Shown: one piece after another, positions 7,107 through 16,026 of the stretch
Numbering within the stretch: position 1 is the stretch's first letter
Layout of the letters: the number at the start of each line of letters is the position of its first letter
Source of the DNA: an uncultured Ruminococcus sp.
GTDB taxonomy: Bacteria; Bacillota; Clostridia; Oscillospirales; CAG-272
DNA length: 52,973 nucleotides
Reading direction: 5' to 3'
Assembly: GCA_905202255.1 (NCBI GenBank)
Contig: CAJKRH010000008.1
Coordinates: 1 to 52,973 of the forward strand
Translations under genes and position numbers: made by a program
The notes under the pieces: model-generated
The model's database searches: none
Told to the model about the DNA's origin: nothing
The model's input: only the letters and a program-made list of their open reading frames with translations

Positions 7107-9269
7107 TCATATATTTTTTACCATGTCGAGCTTATCCATCCAATAGAGCACATGAGAGGCAAAACCGTGATTGCAGCTTGCATTTGAGGTTTCGTTCTCC
7201 CAGAGCGTGCCTGTCGTTTCAGCCATTTTCGTAAAGAAACTCTTGATATCCGCCGTCAGCTTATCATAGTCGCCCGAGAGGTAAATCAGCTCGAGGCGCA
7301 GATAATCGCCGATAAAAGCGTTTGAAGGATATACATTCTTCCACTTGGCATCATCGCGGAAATTCGGCCATACATCGACTCTGCCGGGACCGAAATCGTC
7401 GCGCATTATCTGCCAGAGTCCGGGGCGGCTGTCAAAGGTTGCCACGCCGCAGAAGAATGCATAATACTGGCAGCTCTCGGTGTATTTATCCGAGAGAACG
7501 AGATTTCCGTCGGAGCTGCGCACGGCATTGTCGCAGTAAAATTCGCCCGTGAAAGAAAGCTTGTTTACGGCATCTTTTATTTTCTGTGCCTTTTCCATGG
7601 CGTTTGCATCGTCATATAGGCGTGCAACGCTTTCGAGCATGCGCGCATAGAGCATATTTGTCGGGAAATTTACATCCTGTGTCAGCTCATTTGATTTTGA
7701 CCACTCAACGAAAACCCAGCCGTCAAGCTTTTCGAGCAGGGAATATTCGTTCTCAAAGCGGCGGAAATAATCAAGCAGAGCATAGACTTTTTTCTTTGCC
7801 GTATCTACGAGCGCGCGGTCGCCAGTTCTTCCGAGGTATTCTTCAAGTTCAAGTACATACCACATTGCCCAGTTCGGGATGAAATTTCCGTTTCTGTGGT
7901 CACCGGGGTAGCACATCGGCAGCATACCGTGCGGGAGTGCTTCGAAGCTGTCCGGCAACAGGAAATTCTCGAGAAAAACCTTTTCTGTCTCGCTTTTGCC
8001 TGTCAGCACCTTTTCCACGCGGGAGGTAAAGAAGCTGTCGCAGAGCCAGCCGGCGCGTTCGCGCGAGGGGCAGTCCATATATATGGTGAAAGTATTCTGG
8101 CGATATGTTTCTATGGCGGCATCGAATATTTCGCCGAGTGCCTTGTCGCTTCCCGCATATGCCTTTTTCGGCATATCGGCACCGAAATAATTCATGCCGA
8201 CGCGGGAAACGCGGATATTTGCCTTTTTGGCGGCGAACTTGATATACATCGCCGTATACGGCTCGGCGGTGGAGAGATGATATTCGCCCTTTTTCAGTCG
8301 CCATATCATGGAGCAGACAAGCCCCGCATGGCGAAAATCGACGGGCTCGCTTCCGCTCTTTTCGAGAAGCTCGCTGAATGTTACAAGCACCTCGGCATCG
8401 TCCTCGCAGACGATATCAAATTCTATCTGCCCCGTGGTATTTCTTTCCATTTCAAAAACGGCAAAATGATTTTTTTCGATATCGGCGCAGTCGGCGGCGA
8501 TATCCGTTACAGTGATATCCTTATTTTCGATATTTCTTGCCTCGAGCAGGGAATTGGTTGTCACCTCATCGAGCGTAAAGCCTGTCATTTTATATGAGAT
8601 TTCCTTTATATGCCTGCCGTAACCGATGGTTGCGCTGTAGTCGCCGACATCAAATGCGCCGCGGCGCACGATCTTCTTTGCCGGCACATGATAGTATGAG
8701 TTCAATGCGCTGTCTCGTGCGATGAAAGCCTTTTTCTCCGTTGGCACGAGTTTTACCTGTGCCAAAGAAGAGACATCGGAAGCTACCTCAAAATCGCGGT
8801 ATGACTCATCGAGATTATAAACCTCGGTGAAGGTGCGCTGGAAGCTGAATTTTTCCGCCTTCTGTTCGTGCTCTGCAATATAGCGTGCCGTGAAGCCGCT
8901 GTCTCCCGTTGCGGCAGTCACCTTGCCGTCGCAGATAAGCTCCGCGCAGAGAAACGAGGGCTGGCAGAGATGATAGAAGCTTGTGCAGTTATAGCCGAGC
9001 GCGGTTATTGAAATGATATTTTTCTCCTCCGTGCAGAGGGAAGCGAGCGGAAGCTCGTCTACGCGATAGTAGCCATGCGCACATCTCGCGGGACCGAATG
9101 CGACGAAGGCTCCGTTTACCTTGACGATGTATGCGCTTGAGCCTGTCAGTGCGAGAGTGATGCTTTCATGCTTTCCTGTCTCGGTGCGGAAGCAGAGCCA
9201 ATAGTTCATTTCTTTTTCTTTGCCTTCTTCCCAAACAGGAACGGCTTTTTTAAAGGAATATTCCGTCAT
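7107..9269 (-). CDS. Alpha-L-rhamnosidase-like glycoside hydrolase (GH78-type)
   Basis: This 720-residue protein has N-terminal beta-sandwich-like sequence followed by an (alpha/alpha)6-barrel catalytic region. The hallmark is DCPSRERAGWLCDSFF near residues 398-413, the conserved acidic catalytic-site block of family 78 rhamnosidases. Downstream aromatic-rich motifs, NFIPNWAMWYVLELEEYLGRTGD and GWVFVEWS, fit the six-hairpin fold. No signal peptide is present, so it would act inside the cell on imported oligosaccharides. At 720 residues it is shorter than many GH78 enzymes, so accessory domains are probably missing. Start 9269 is preferred over 9299 because GAGGAG lies 9 nt upstream of it. A promoter at 9307-9335 precedes it. 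The exact sugar specificity is not provable from sequence. Confidence 0.85.
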   Translation of the reverse strand: MTEYSFKKAVPVWEEGKEKEMNYWLCFRTETGKHESITLALTGSSAYIVKVNGAFVAFGPARCAHGYYRVDELPLASLCTEEKNIISITALGYNCTSFYHLCQPSFLCAELICDGKVTAATGDSGFTARYIAEHEQKAEKFSFQRTFTEVYNLDESYRDFEVASDVSSLAQVKLVPTEKKAFIARDSALNSYYHVPAKKIVRRGAFDVGDYSATIGYGRHIKEISYKMTGFTLDEVTTNSLLEARNIENKDITVTDIAADCADIEKNHFAVFEMERNTTGQIEFDIVCEDDAEVLVTFSELLEKSGSEPVDFRHAGLVCSMIWRLKKGEYHLSTAEPYTAMYIKFAAKKANIRVSRVGMNYFGADMPKKAYAGSDKALGEIFDAAIETYRQNTFTIYMDCPSRERAGWLCDSFFTSRVEKVLTGKSETEKVFLENFLLPDSFEALPHGMLPMCYPGDHRNGNFIPNWAMWYVLELEEYLGRTGDRALVDTAKKKVYALLDYFRRFENEYSLLEKLDGWVFVEWSKSNELTQDVNFPTNMLYARMLESVARLYDDANAMEKAQKIKDAVNKLSFTGEFYCDNAVRSSDGNLVLSDKYTESCQYYAFFCGVATFDSRPGLWQIMRDDFGPGRVDVWPNFRDDAKWKNVYPSNAFIGDYLRLELIYLSGDYDKLTADIKSFFTKMAETTGTLWENETSNASCNHGFASHVLYWMDKLDMVKNI

Positions 9270-9306
9270 TTTTATTTTCTCCTCGGAAAATATTTTCATT
9301 ATTTAT

Positions 9307-9335
9307 ATTAAAGCATAAAGAGAAGAATATTTCAA
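9307..9335 (-). promoter_or_regulatory. Promoter of the rhamnosidase-like gene
   Basis: On the minus strand TTGAAA (9330-9335) and TTTAAT (9307-9312) are 17 bp apart, 38 bp upstream of the chosen start. Confidence 0.5.
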
Positions 9336-9352
9336 GAAGAAATTATAAATAT

Positions 9353-10291
9353 TTATTGAATTTCGCCGTCGAATACCGTTTCTACGAGTTTTGACGAATT
9401 TTCGGGCGAATAAACCCATCTGTCTATATGCGTGGCATCGGTAAAATATTCAAACGGCGCGGGTGCGGCAGATGCGGGAAAATATGAATCTATGAGGGCA
9501 AGCTTGACTTTCATTTTCTCGGGAATGATGTTTTTTATGTATACTGCGGCACTCTGACCAGTTACGGCACCGTCTTTTATCTCGGCAAGCCCCGCGAGAT
9601 TCGGCGCAAGCTCGATGAATATGCCGTACGGTTCAGTACTGCGGATGATGCCAGATACCGTCTGACCTACGGAGAAGCGGGCGACATTTTCTTCCCATGT
9701 GCCGAGCAGTTCCTTGTGCGAAAGGTATATTCTGCCGCTGTCGTAATCTATGCTTTTTATTATGGCTTTTATCTCCATTCCTGTATAGAAGCGGTCGCGC
9801 GGATGGGATATGCGTGAAACGGAAATGGAATCTATCGGCAGGAGCGAAACTATGCCGCAGCCGATATCGCAGAAAGCGCCGAAAGGCTCGAGATGCGTTA
9901 CTTTTGCGTTTATAACATCGCCTGCTTCGAGGCACATGAGACAGGCGCGCATACATTCCTCCTGCGCGAGTCTGCGCGAGAGCAGGGCTACTGTCGTACC
10001 GCCCCTTTTCTCAAAGCCTGTTATTTTGAAGCATACGGGCTTGCCGACGCGGGTTATGACGGCGATATCCTTAATCTCTTCGTCCTCCTGAGTGAGCACG
10101 GCTTCCTCTTTCGGGATGATGCCGATAACAGAGCCGAGATTTACTTTCAGCGACATCTCGGGTGTGCAAACGCTTGCCACAGCCTCGAGTATCCTGCCTG
10201 TTTCTTTTGCTTTTTCGAGTGCCGCAAGTGAAAAATCGCTTTGCTCCGCGCTGAAATTCATTCCTTCGGGCTTGTACTTATTTGTGTTCAT
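9353..10291 (-). CDS. S1 RNA-binding domain protein (ribosomal protein S1-like)
   Basis: This 312-residue protein contains two clear S1/OB-fold repeats. The first, about residues 122-190, carries GDVINAKVTHLEPFGAFCDIG and IYLSHKELLGTW; the second, about 205-270, carries VGQTVSGIIRSTEPYGIFIELAPNLAGLAEI. A degenerate earlier repeat covers about 48-115. This matches the short S1-like proteins of Clostridia, which are annotated as 30S ribosomal protein S1 but lack the six repeats of the proteobacterial form. It probably binds mRNA or the ribosome. The ATG at 10291 has CGGAGGA upstream. A second terminator copy at 10376-10398 separates it from the cop operon, so it likely has its own promoter in between. 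Confidence 0.85.
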   Translation of the reverse strand: MNTNKYKPEGMNFSAEQSDFSLAALEKAKETGRILEAVASVCTPEMSLKVNLGSVIGIIPKEEAVLTQEDEEIKDIAVITRVGKPVCFKITGFEKRGGTTVALLSRRLAQEECMRACLMCLEAGDVINAKVTHLEPFGAFCDIGCGIVSLLPIDSISVSRISHPRDRFYTGMEIKAIIKSIDYDSGRIYLSHKELLGTWEENVARFSVGQTVSGIIRSTEPYGIFIELAPNLAGLAEIKDGAVTGQSAAVYIKNIIPEKMKVKLALIDSYFPASAAPAPFEYFTDATHIDRWVYSPENSSKLVETVFDGEIQ

Positions 10292-10375
10292 ATTGTTCCT
10301 CCGCTTTTTGCTTTCGCATTTTTTGTTTTGGTAAATCTTATTCGGCGGGGAACTGGATTATGAATGAAAATAAAA

Positions 10376-10398
10376 AAGTCCCGCGATGAGCGGGACTT
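10376..10398 (-). terminator. Terminator-like hairpin, second copy
   Basis: AAGTCCCGC, loop GATGA, GCGGGACTT. The minus-strand 3' side is a T run (complement of 10372-10377). It is nearly identical to the cop operon terminator at 10772-10798. Confidence 0.75.
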
Positions 10399-10477
10399 GT
10401 GAAAGTTATTTTTGTCAGCTTTTAATGAGCGAAAATGAGATTTGCAGTGTCTGCGATAGAGAATTGAACTATGGACA

Positions 10478-10685
10478 CCTCATCCGTCAGCCTACGGCTG
10501 CCACCTTCTCCCACTGGAGAAGGCGTATTTAACCGTTCTGCATAGAATGCTTTTGCTATTTTACATTGCGCTGTTTGATGAGCGACTGCCAAATATATCA
10601 ATGCGCATTTCATTTTGATGAAAGTAAGCTTTTTTGCCGGCCTTCTCCTGCGGGAGAAGGGGGACCGCGGTAGCGGTGGATGAGG
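10478..10685. mobile_element. MITE-like element with long inverted arms
   Basis: The left arm 10478-10524 (CCTCATCCGTCAGCC... to GAGAAGGC) and the right arm 10640-10685 (GCCTTCTCC... to GGTGGATGAGG) are imperfect inverted copies. Each also folds on itself around the GAGAAGG/CCTTCTC core. The ~115 bp between them has no coding capacity. The arms resemble a repeat family common in Clostridia intergenic regions. The rest of the 10292-10807 gap holds only the two terminator copies. Confidence 0.6.
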
Positions 10686-10771
10686 AGTTTTACATGTTAT
10701 TGCCCAAATGAATTTTATTGCTTTATACTGCCTAAAGACATACGCCCAACAACTTGCTGTTTTTGAATAAG

Positions 10772-10798
10772 AAAAGTCCCGCGATGAGCGGGACTTTT
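10772..10798 (-). terminator. Terminator of the copA-csoR-copZ operon
   Basis: AAAAGTCCCGC, loop GATGA, GCGGGACTTTT: perfect 11-bp arms, 10 nt past the copZ stop on the minus strand, followed there by a T-rich tail. Confidence 0.85.
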
Positions 10799-10807
10799 CT
10801 TATTCTT

Positions 10808-11002
10808 TTACGCCTTTACGGCATCGAAACCGAGGTCATCGAGTATACCGACAGCCTTTTTTACGCAACCGTCACAGCCGTCTATCGTGACGGTCTTTTT
10901 TTCGAGCGAAACGGAGAATTTCAGTCCCGCTTCGGAAAGCGCCTTTTCTATTCTTGCCACGCAATGCGGACAGTGCATTGCCTCCACCTTAAGTACAGTC
11001 AT
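10808..11002 (-). CDS. copZ: CopZ-like copper chaperone (HMA domain)
   Basis: This 64-residue single heavy-metal-associated domain has the metal-binding motif MHCPHC (Cys11 and Cys14). It would carry Cu(I) to the ATPase encoded two genes upstream. A second pair of cysteines (DGCDGC) sits near residues 45-48, which is not usual for CopZ and might add a metal or redox site. The start at 11002 is chosen because AAAGGA lies just upstream; the frame to 11029 has no ribosome site. It is the third gene of the cop operon. Confidence 0.9.
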   Translation of the reverse strand: MTVLKVEAMHCPHCVARIEKALSEAGLKFSVSLEKKTVTIDGCDGCVKKAVGILDDLGFDAVKA

Positions 11003-11029
11003 TTTTATTTCCTTTCCGCCTTTCGGCAA

Positions 11030-11332
11030 TTAAATTTTTTTCAGTATATTTACCAGCTCGTCTATGCTGCTGTCATCGCCCTCGCGCAGGTCGTGCGCCA
11101 CGCAGGTTTTTATATGGCTTGCTATCATCTCGCGCATAAAGGCTTCAAGTGCACTTTTGGCGGCGCAGGCTTGCGTGAGCACATCGATGCAGTAGGCGTC
11201 ATTGTCAATCATATTGCGCAGTCCGCGGATTTGCCCCTCTATGCGGCTGAGGCGGTTTTGCAGAGAACGGTGCTCCTCGGGTGTGCGCTCCTTTTTCCGC
11301 GCGCAACATGGACATATTTCTTTTTCACTCAT
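11030..11332 (-). CDS. csoR: CsoR-type copper-sensing repressor
   Basis: This 100-residue all-helical DUF156 repressor has the copper-ligand set Cys48, His73 and Cys77. The spacing of 25 and 4 residues is that of characterised CsoR proteins. An extra CPCC cluster lies at residues 7-10. Without copper it should repress the operon by binding the dyad at 13578-13594, and Cu(I) would release it. The start overlaps the copA stop as ATGA, so the two are translationally coupled. Confidence 0.93.
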   Translation of the reverse strand: MSEKEICPCCARKKERTPEEHRSLQNRLSRIEGQIRGLRNMIDNDAYCIDVLTQACAAKSALEAFMREMIASHIKTCVAHDLREGDDSSIDELVNILKKI

Positions 11333-13563
11333 AATTTTTTACCTCTCAGGCGCAGGGCATTGCATACGACGCAGACGGAGGAAAGCGACATCGCCAGTCC
11401 CGCTATCATGGGATCGAGCAGGGGACCGCCGAAAGCATAGAGCAGACCTGCCGCCACGGGTATGCCTATAGTATTGTAGCAGAAAGCCCAGAAGAGATTT
11501 TCCTTGATATTTGTTATCGTATAGCGGCTCAGCTTTATCGCGCGATATACATCCGCAAGGTCGCTCTTCATCAGCGCGATATCGCCCGATTCTATGGCTA
11601 TGTCGCTTCCGTTTCCGATAGCACAGCCGACATCGGCGCTCGTGAGGGCAGGCGCATCGTTTATGCCGTCGCCTACCATCATTACGGTATTGCCTTTGCC
11701 GCGGTATTCTTCGACTATTCTTGCTTTATCCTCGGGGAGCGCCTCGGCTATAACCTCGTCAACGCCCGCTTCCTTGCCGATATAATCTGCGGCGGCGCGG
11801 TTGTCGCCCGTGAGCATGACGGTCTTTATGCCCGATTCATGAAGCTTTGCTATGGCTTCGCGGCTCGTTTCCTTTATCGTATCGGCTACGCTGATTATAC
11901 CTATGACCTTGCCGTTTTCGATGACGCTCATGGGCGTCTGACCCTTGGCGGCAAGGGAAGCGGCGTCGGATTCAAGCGGATTATTTGCCGCGGATTCGTC
12001 TATCAGTCTGCTGTTGCCTATCAGGATATCCCTGCCGTCAACCTTGCAGGAAATTCCCTTGCCGGAGATGGCGCGGAAATCCGAAACATCCTTTTTCGCG
12101 GCGTTTTTGCCCTCGGCATATTTCACTATAGCCTGCGCGAGCGGATGCTCGGAGAGCGATTCCGCAGAGCCGGCAACGGCAAGAAGCTCGGCTTCGCTTA
12201 TACCCTCTCCGCATATCACGGATGTGACTTCGGGTTCGCCTTTCGTTATCGTTCCTGTTTTGTCGAGTATAACGACATTTGTCTTGTGCGTTATTTCAAG
12301 CGTTTCGCCGTCGCGTATCAGTATGCCGTGCGTAGCGCCGAGACCCGTGCCGACCATGATGGCTGTCGGTGTGGCAAGTCCGAGTGCGCAGGGGCAGGCT
12401 ATGACGAGCACAGAAGTGAATACCTTCAGGATAAATGCGATATCCTTGCCCGTGATAGCCCAGATTATCGCCGCAACCACGGCGATGGAGATGACTGTCG
12501 GCACGAAAACGCCCGCCACCTTATCGGCTGTTTTTGATATCGGCGCTTTCTTGCCCTGCGCATCTTCGACAAACTTAACTATCTTCGAGAGAACGCTGTC
12601 TGCGCCGGTGTTTGTGACCTTTACGGTGAGCGCACCGTCGGTATTTATACTGCCGCCGATGACCTTATCGCCGACATTTTTGAAAACAGGCATCGATTCG
12701 CCCGTGAGCATCGATTCGTCGACGCCCGAGCTTCCTTCTGTTATAATGCCGTCCTGCGGAATTTTCGTGCCGGGCTTCACGAGCACGATATCATCGCGCA
12801 CGAGAGAGGACGCGGGAACTTCCTTTATATTGCCCGAGGCATCACGCAGAAGCGCCGTATCGGGTGCGAGCGAAATGAGCTTTTCTATGGCGCTTTTCGT
12901 TTTCTTTTTACTGCGCGCTTCGAAATATTTGCCGAGCATGACGAGCGTTATCACTATTGCCGCAGACTCGAAATAAAGCCCATGGACATTATGCGGGCGG
13001 TCGGAAAGCGTGTATGTTATGACCACGCTGTAGATAAACGAGCAGGAGCTGCCTATCGCCACGAGCGTATCCATATTCGGCGCCTTATGGAAAAGCGCAC
13101 GGAAGCCGGAAATGAAGAATTTCTTGCCCGCTATCATTATGGGAACCGTCAGCAGGAGCTGAGTCAGTGCATAGTTTACGGGATGACTGCTCATATCCAT
13201 GATGGGCGGCAGGGGCAGGGAAGAAATCATCATCTTTCCCATGCTGACATACAGGAGAATGACGGAGAAAACCGCCGCCGTGATGAGCCTTTTCAGCCCG
13301 TAATCCTCATGCTCCGCTTTTTTCTCTTTCGGTGCTGTTTCGGCTTCGGGCGAATCTTTTTCTATGCCGAAACCGCATTTTGTGACCTTTTCGATTATCA
13401 TTTCGGGCGTGACCTTGCTTTCGTCGTAGCGGACGACGAGCTTGCCTGTGGTCAGATTGACATCGGCACGCTCGACTCCGTCCAGCTTGCGCGTGACACG
13501 CTCGACGGCACTGCTGCAGGCGGCACACGACATACCCGAAACACTGTATTTTTCCTCTCTCAT
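11329..13563 (-). CDS. copA: Cu(I)-exporting P1B-type ATPase CopA
   Basis: This 744-residue copper pump has one N-terminal HMA domain with GMSCAAC (residues 10-16) and a CPC transmembrane metal site in ACPCALGLATPTA (near 387-389). The phosphorylation motif DKTGTITKGEP lies near 432, followed by the nucleotide-binding SEHPLAQA, TGDNRAAA and the hinge GDGINDAPAL. It exports cytosolic copper using ATP. The start at 13563 has CGGAGGC upstream. It is first in the copA-csoR-copZ operon, with a consensus promoter and CsoR operator directly before it. Length and domain order are normal for Firmicute CopA. Confidence 0.96.
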   Translation of the reverse strand: MREEKYSVSGMSCAACSSAVERVTRKLDGVERADVNLTTGKLVVRYDESKVTPEMIIEKVTKCGFGIEKDSPEAETAPKEKKAEHEDYGLKRLITAAVFSVILLYVSMGKMMISSLPLPPIMDMSSHPVNYALTQLLLTVPIMIAGKKFFISGFRALFHKAPNMDTLVAIGSSCSFIYSVVITYTLSDRPHNVHGLYFESAAIVITLVMLGKYFEARSKKKTKSAIEKLISLAPDTALLRDASGNIKEVPASSLVRDDIVLVKPGTKIPQDGIITEGSSGVDESMLTGESMPVFKNVGDKVIGGSINTDGALTVKVTNTGADSVLSKIVKFVEDAQGKKAPISKTADKVAGVFVPTVISIAVVAAIIWAITGKDIAFILKVFTSVLVIACPCALGLATPTAIMVGTGLGATHGILIRDGETLEITHKTNVVILDKTGTITKGEPEVTSVICGEGISEAELLAVAGSAESLSEHPLAQAIVKYAEGKNAAKKDVSDFRAISGKGISCKVDGRDILIGNSRLIDESAANNPLESDAASLAAKGQTPMSVIENGKVIGIISVADTIKETSREAIAKLHESGIKTVMLTGDNRAAADYIGKEAGVDEVIAEALPEDKARIVEEYRGKGNTVMMVGDGINDAPALTSADVGCAIGNGSDIAIESGDIALMKSDLADVYRAIKLSRYTITNIKENLFWAFCYNTIGIPVAAGLLYAFGGPLLDPMIAGLAMSLSSVCVVCNALRLRGKKL

Positions 13564-13577
13564 ATATTGCCTCCGAA

Positions 13578-13594
13578 ATACCCCATGAGGGTAT
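13578..13594. promoter_or_regulatory. CsoR operator
   Basis: ATACCCCATGAGGGTAT is a 17-bp dyad matching the known cop-operon operator pattern TACCC-N-GGGTA. It lies between the copA -10 box and the start codon, where a bound repressor would block transcription. Confidence 0.85.
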
Positions 13595-13605
13595 TTTCTA
13601 CGAAC

Positions 13606-13633
13606 ATTATAGCACGAATTTTTATTTTGTCAA
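13606..13633 (-). promoter_or_regulatory. Promoter of the cop operon
   Basis: On the minus strand TTGACA (13628-13633) and TATAAT (13606-13611) are perfect boxes with a 16-bp spacer. Confidence 0.85.
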
Positions 13634-13736
13634 GCGGAAAACAAAAATTTTTTCTATAATATTTTGCCGCGTTTTACGCCTGCATATGCGGGCGTGCCTT
13701 AACATTTTGTTTACAAAAAAATATTTTCGCCTTTTC

Positions 13737-13786
13737 TTGACAAAAGACGAAAAAGGGTGTATTATACAGTTAGTTTGAAAACTAAC
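13737..13786 (+). promoter_or_regulatory. Promoter and operator of the MarR-ABC operon
   Basis: TTGACA (13737-13742), 17 bp, TATTAT (13760-13765). Right after it comes GTTAGTTT-GA-AAACTAAC (13769-13786), a perfect inverted repeat with 8-bp arms over the start point. This is the expected place and form for a MarR-dimer operator. Confidence 0.8.
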
Positions 13787-13792
13787 TAATAT

Positions 13793-13798
13793 GGAGGT
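13793..13798 (+). promoter_or_regulatory. Ribosome binding site deciding the MarR start
   Basis: GGAGGT lies 4 nt before ATG 13803. The alternative ATG at 13791 overlaps this site itself and is therefore unlikely to be used. Confidence 0.7.
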
Positions 13799-13802
13799 AG
13801 TT

Positions 13803-14264
13803 ATGGAAGAGAAAAAATGCGACCGCAAATTTTTGCCGAGCATGATGACAAACGAGGTTTCCAAGCTTTTCCGCGATATCATAAACCGCGATGTGGAAAA
13901 GCTCGGAGTGCAGAACAGCTACAGGCAGCTCCTTTTTCACCTTTCGAGAAAGGACGGCGTGAGCCAGCTTGAGCTTGCGCGCGCCACTCATCTGAAAGCA
14001 CCGACCGTTTCCGTCACGCTCAAGAATATGGAGGCGGACGGACTCGTGGAGCGCAAGGGAGATATAAACGACCTGCGCATCATTCATGTTTACCTGACGG
14101 ACAAGGGCAGGCAGACGGACGACAAGATACGCGAGATACATCATATGCTCGACAGCAGAATGACGGAGGGCATATCGCAGGAAGAGCTTGACGCGCTCGT
14201 CGCCACGCTTACGAAAATGCGTGACAATATGCTGAAAGCCACGGAAGAGACGAAATCGGAATGA
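13803..14264 (+). CDS. MarR-family repressor
   Basis: This 153-residue winged-helix regulator has a recognition region GVSQLELARATHLKAPTVSVTLKNMEADGLVERK and the wing DLRIIHVYLTDKG. MarR proteins bind short palindromes as dimers and release on ligand binding; the 8-bp-arm dyad at 13769-13786 upstream is the likely autoregulatory site. The two following genes encode a heterodimeric ABC exporter 16 bp downstream, so the protein probably controls drug- or metabolite-inducible efflux. The inducer is unknown. Confidence 0.9.
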   Translation: MEEKKCDRKFLPSMMTNEVSKLFRDIINRDVEKLGVQNSYRQLLFHLSRKDGVSQLELARATHLKAPTVSVTLKNMEADGLVERKGDINDLRIIHVYLTDKGRQTDDKIREIHHMLDSRMTEGISQEELDALVATLTKMRDNMLKATEETKSE

Positions 14265-14280
14265 GCGAAAGGGAGAAATG

Positions 14281-16026
14281 ATGAAAAAGGTTTTATCATA
14301 TCTGAAGCCATATTGGTTTATTGCCATATGGTCGCCGTTATTTATGGTGGGTGAGGTGCTTATCGACCTTGAGCTTCCTACCGTGATGGCGCAGATAGTA
14401 AATGAAGGTATAATAAACGGCGGCGGGATGGATGTTATACTGCCGATGGGCATAAAGATGCTGATATATGTCATTCTCGGCGGTATATTCGGCGTGGGCG
14501 CGGCGTTTTTCGCCTCCTATGCCTCGCAGAATTTCGGAAACAGTCTGCGCAAATCCGCCTTTGCCAAGGTGATGTCTCTCTCGATAGAGCAGACGGACGA
14601 TTTCACCACGGGTTCGCTCGTCACGCGAATGACAAACGATATCTCGATGGTTCAGCAGTTTGTGGCGACGGGACTGCGTATGTTTTTCCGCTCGCCGATA
14701 TTCTTTGTCGGCGGCATAATCAAGGCGCTCGCGCTCAATGCCAGATTCGGCATAGTCATAGCCGTGACGATACCGATACAGCTTATTGTGGTGCTTTTTG
14801 TCGTCGGAAAGGTGCGCCCGATGTTCGATGCCGTGCAGAAAAAGCTCGATAAGGTCAATTCCGTGGTGCAGGAGAATGTCACGGGTGCACGCGTCGTCAA
14901 GGCTTATGTGCGCGAAGAGCACGAAAACGAGCGTTTTGACGCGGCAAACAAGGATTTGTCGGTAACGATGTTCAAAATCCAGAAGCTTATGGCTCTGCTC
15001 AGTCCTTTCATGATGATAGTGCTGAACTTTGCCGTTATCGCGCTTATCGCCGTCGGCGGAAAGCAGGTTTCCGAGGTCGGCGGCATACTTGTCGGCGATA
15101 TCATGGCGGCTGTGACATATATTTCGCAGATTCTGATGAGCATGATGATGATATCCATGATATTCCAGAGCTTCTCACGTGCTTCGGCTTCCGCGCGCAG
15201 AATAGAAGAGGTGCTTGATGCCGAGCCTGCCGTTGTCGAAGGACACGGCGCAGACGGAGCAAACGGAGAAAAGGGCTGCGTCACATTTGAAAATGTAAGC
15301 TTTCGCTATCCCGATTCTCCCGAAAACTCCGCTCCCGTGCTCTCGGGCATCAATCTCGATATAAAGCAGGGCGAAAATGTTGCCATACTCGGAGCCACAG
15401 GCTCGGGCAAGACCTCGCTTGTGAATCTGATACCGCGCTTTTACGATGTGACGGGCGGCAGAGTCCTGCTCGACGGAGAGGATGTGCGCGATTATTCCTT
15501 TGACGCATTGCGGAGCAAGGTGGCACTCGTGCTTCAGAAGAGCGAGCTTTTCTCCGGCACCGTGGCGGAAAATCTGCGCTGGGGCAATCCCGAGGCAAGC
15601 GATGCCGAGCTGAAAAAAGCCGCCGGGATAGCTCAGGCGGACAGCTTCATAGAATCGTTTAACGAAGGCTACGACACAATGATAGCGGAGAAGGGTGCGT
15701 CTCTCTCGGGCGGACAGAAGCAGAGGCTATCCATCGCCCGTGCGATACTGAAAAAGCCGGAAATAATCATTTTTGACGACAGCATGTCGGCACTTGACCT
15801 GAAAACAAGCGCAAGGCTTTCCGCGGCTCTGCGAAGCGAAATGGCTGATACAACGGTCATCACGATAGCGCAGCGTGTGGCAAGCGTCATGAATGCGGAC
15901 AGGATAGTCGTACTCGACGGTGGCGGTATTTCCGCCGTAGGCACGCACGCCGAGCTGCTCGAAACAAGCGATGTTTATCGCGATATTTACAATTCACAGC
16001 TGAAGAGAGGTGAGAGCATTGAATAA
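14281..16026 (+). CDS. ABC exporter half-transporter, degenerate-site subunit
   Basis: This 581-residue membrane-ATPase fusion has six predicted membrane helices (~15-300) and a C-terminal ATPase with Walker A GATGSGKTS near 370, signature LSGGQKQR, and Walker B followed by FDDSMSALD. The residue after the Walker B Asp is Asp rather than the catalytic Glu. That marks the degenerate-site partner of heterodimeric exporters such as BmrCD, LmrCD or TM287/288. Start 14281 gives a 5-nt gap from GGGAG; ATG 14278 is the other option. It overlaps the start of the next gene, its partner. Confidence 0.92.
   Translation: MKKVLSYLKPYWFIAIWSPLFMVGEVLIDLELPTVMAQIVNEGIINGGGMDVILPMGIKMLIYVILGGIFGVGAAFFASYASQNFGNSLRKSAFAKVMSLSIEQTDDFTTGSLVTRMTNDISMVQQFVATGLRMFFRSPIFFVGGIIKALALNARFGIVIAVTIPIQLIVVLFVVGKVRPMFDAVQKKLDKVNSVVQENVTGARVVKAYVREEHENERFDAANKDLSVTMFKIQKLMALLSPFMMIVLNFAVIALIAVGGKQVSEVGGILVGDIMAAVTYISQILMSMMMISMIFQSFSRASASARRIEEVLDAEPAVVEGHGADGANGEKGCVTFENVSFRYPDSPENSAPVLSGINLDIKQGENVAILGATGSGKTSLVNLIPRFYDVTGGRVLLDGEDVRDYSFDALRSKVALVLQKSELFSGTVAENLRWGNPEASDAELKKAAGIAQADSFIESFNEGYDTMIAEKGASLSGGQKQRLSIARAILKKPEIIIFDDSMSALDLKTSARLSAALRSEMADTTVITIAQRVASVMNADRIVVLDGGGISAVGTHAELLETSDVYRDIYNSQLKRGESIE

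Noticed and set aside
7896..8597. 233-residue plus-strand frame
   Set aside because: It is antisense to the rhamnosidase-like gene, with no start signal or family features.
11945..12976. 343-residue frame opposite copA
   Set aside because: It is a shadow frame of a high-GC3 gene; copA carries all motifs of its family.
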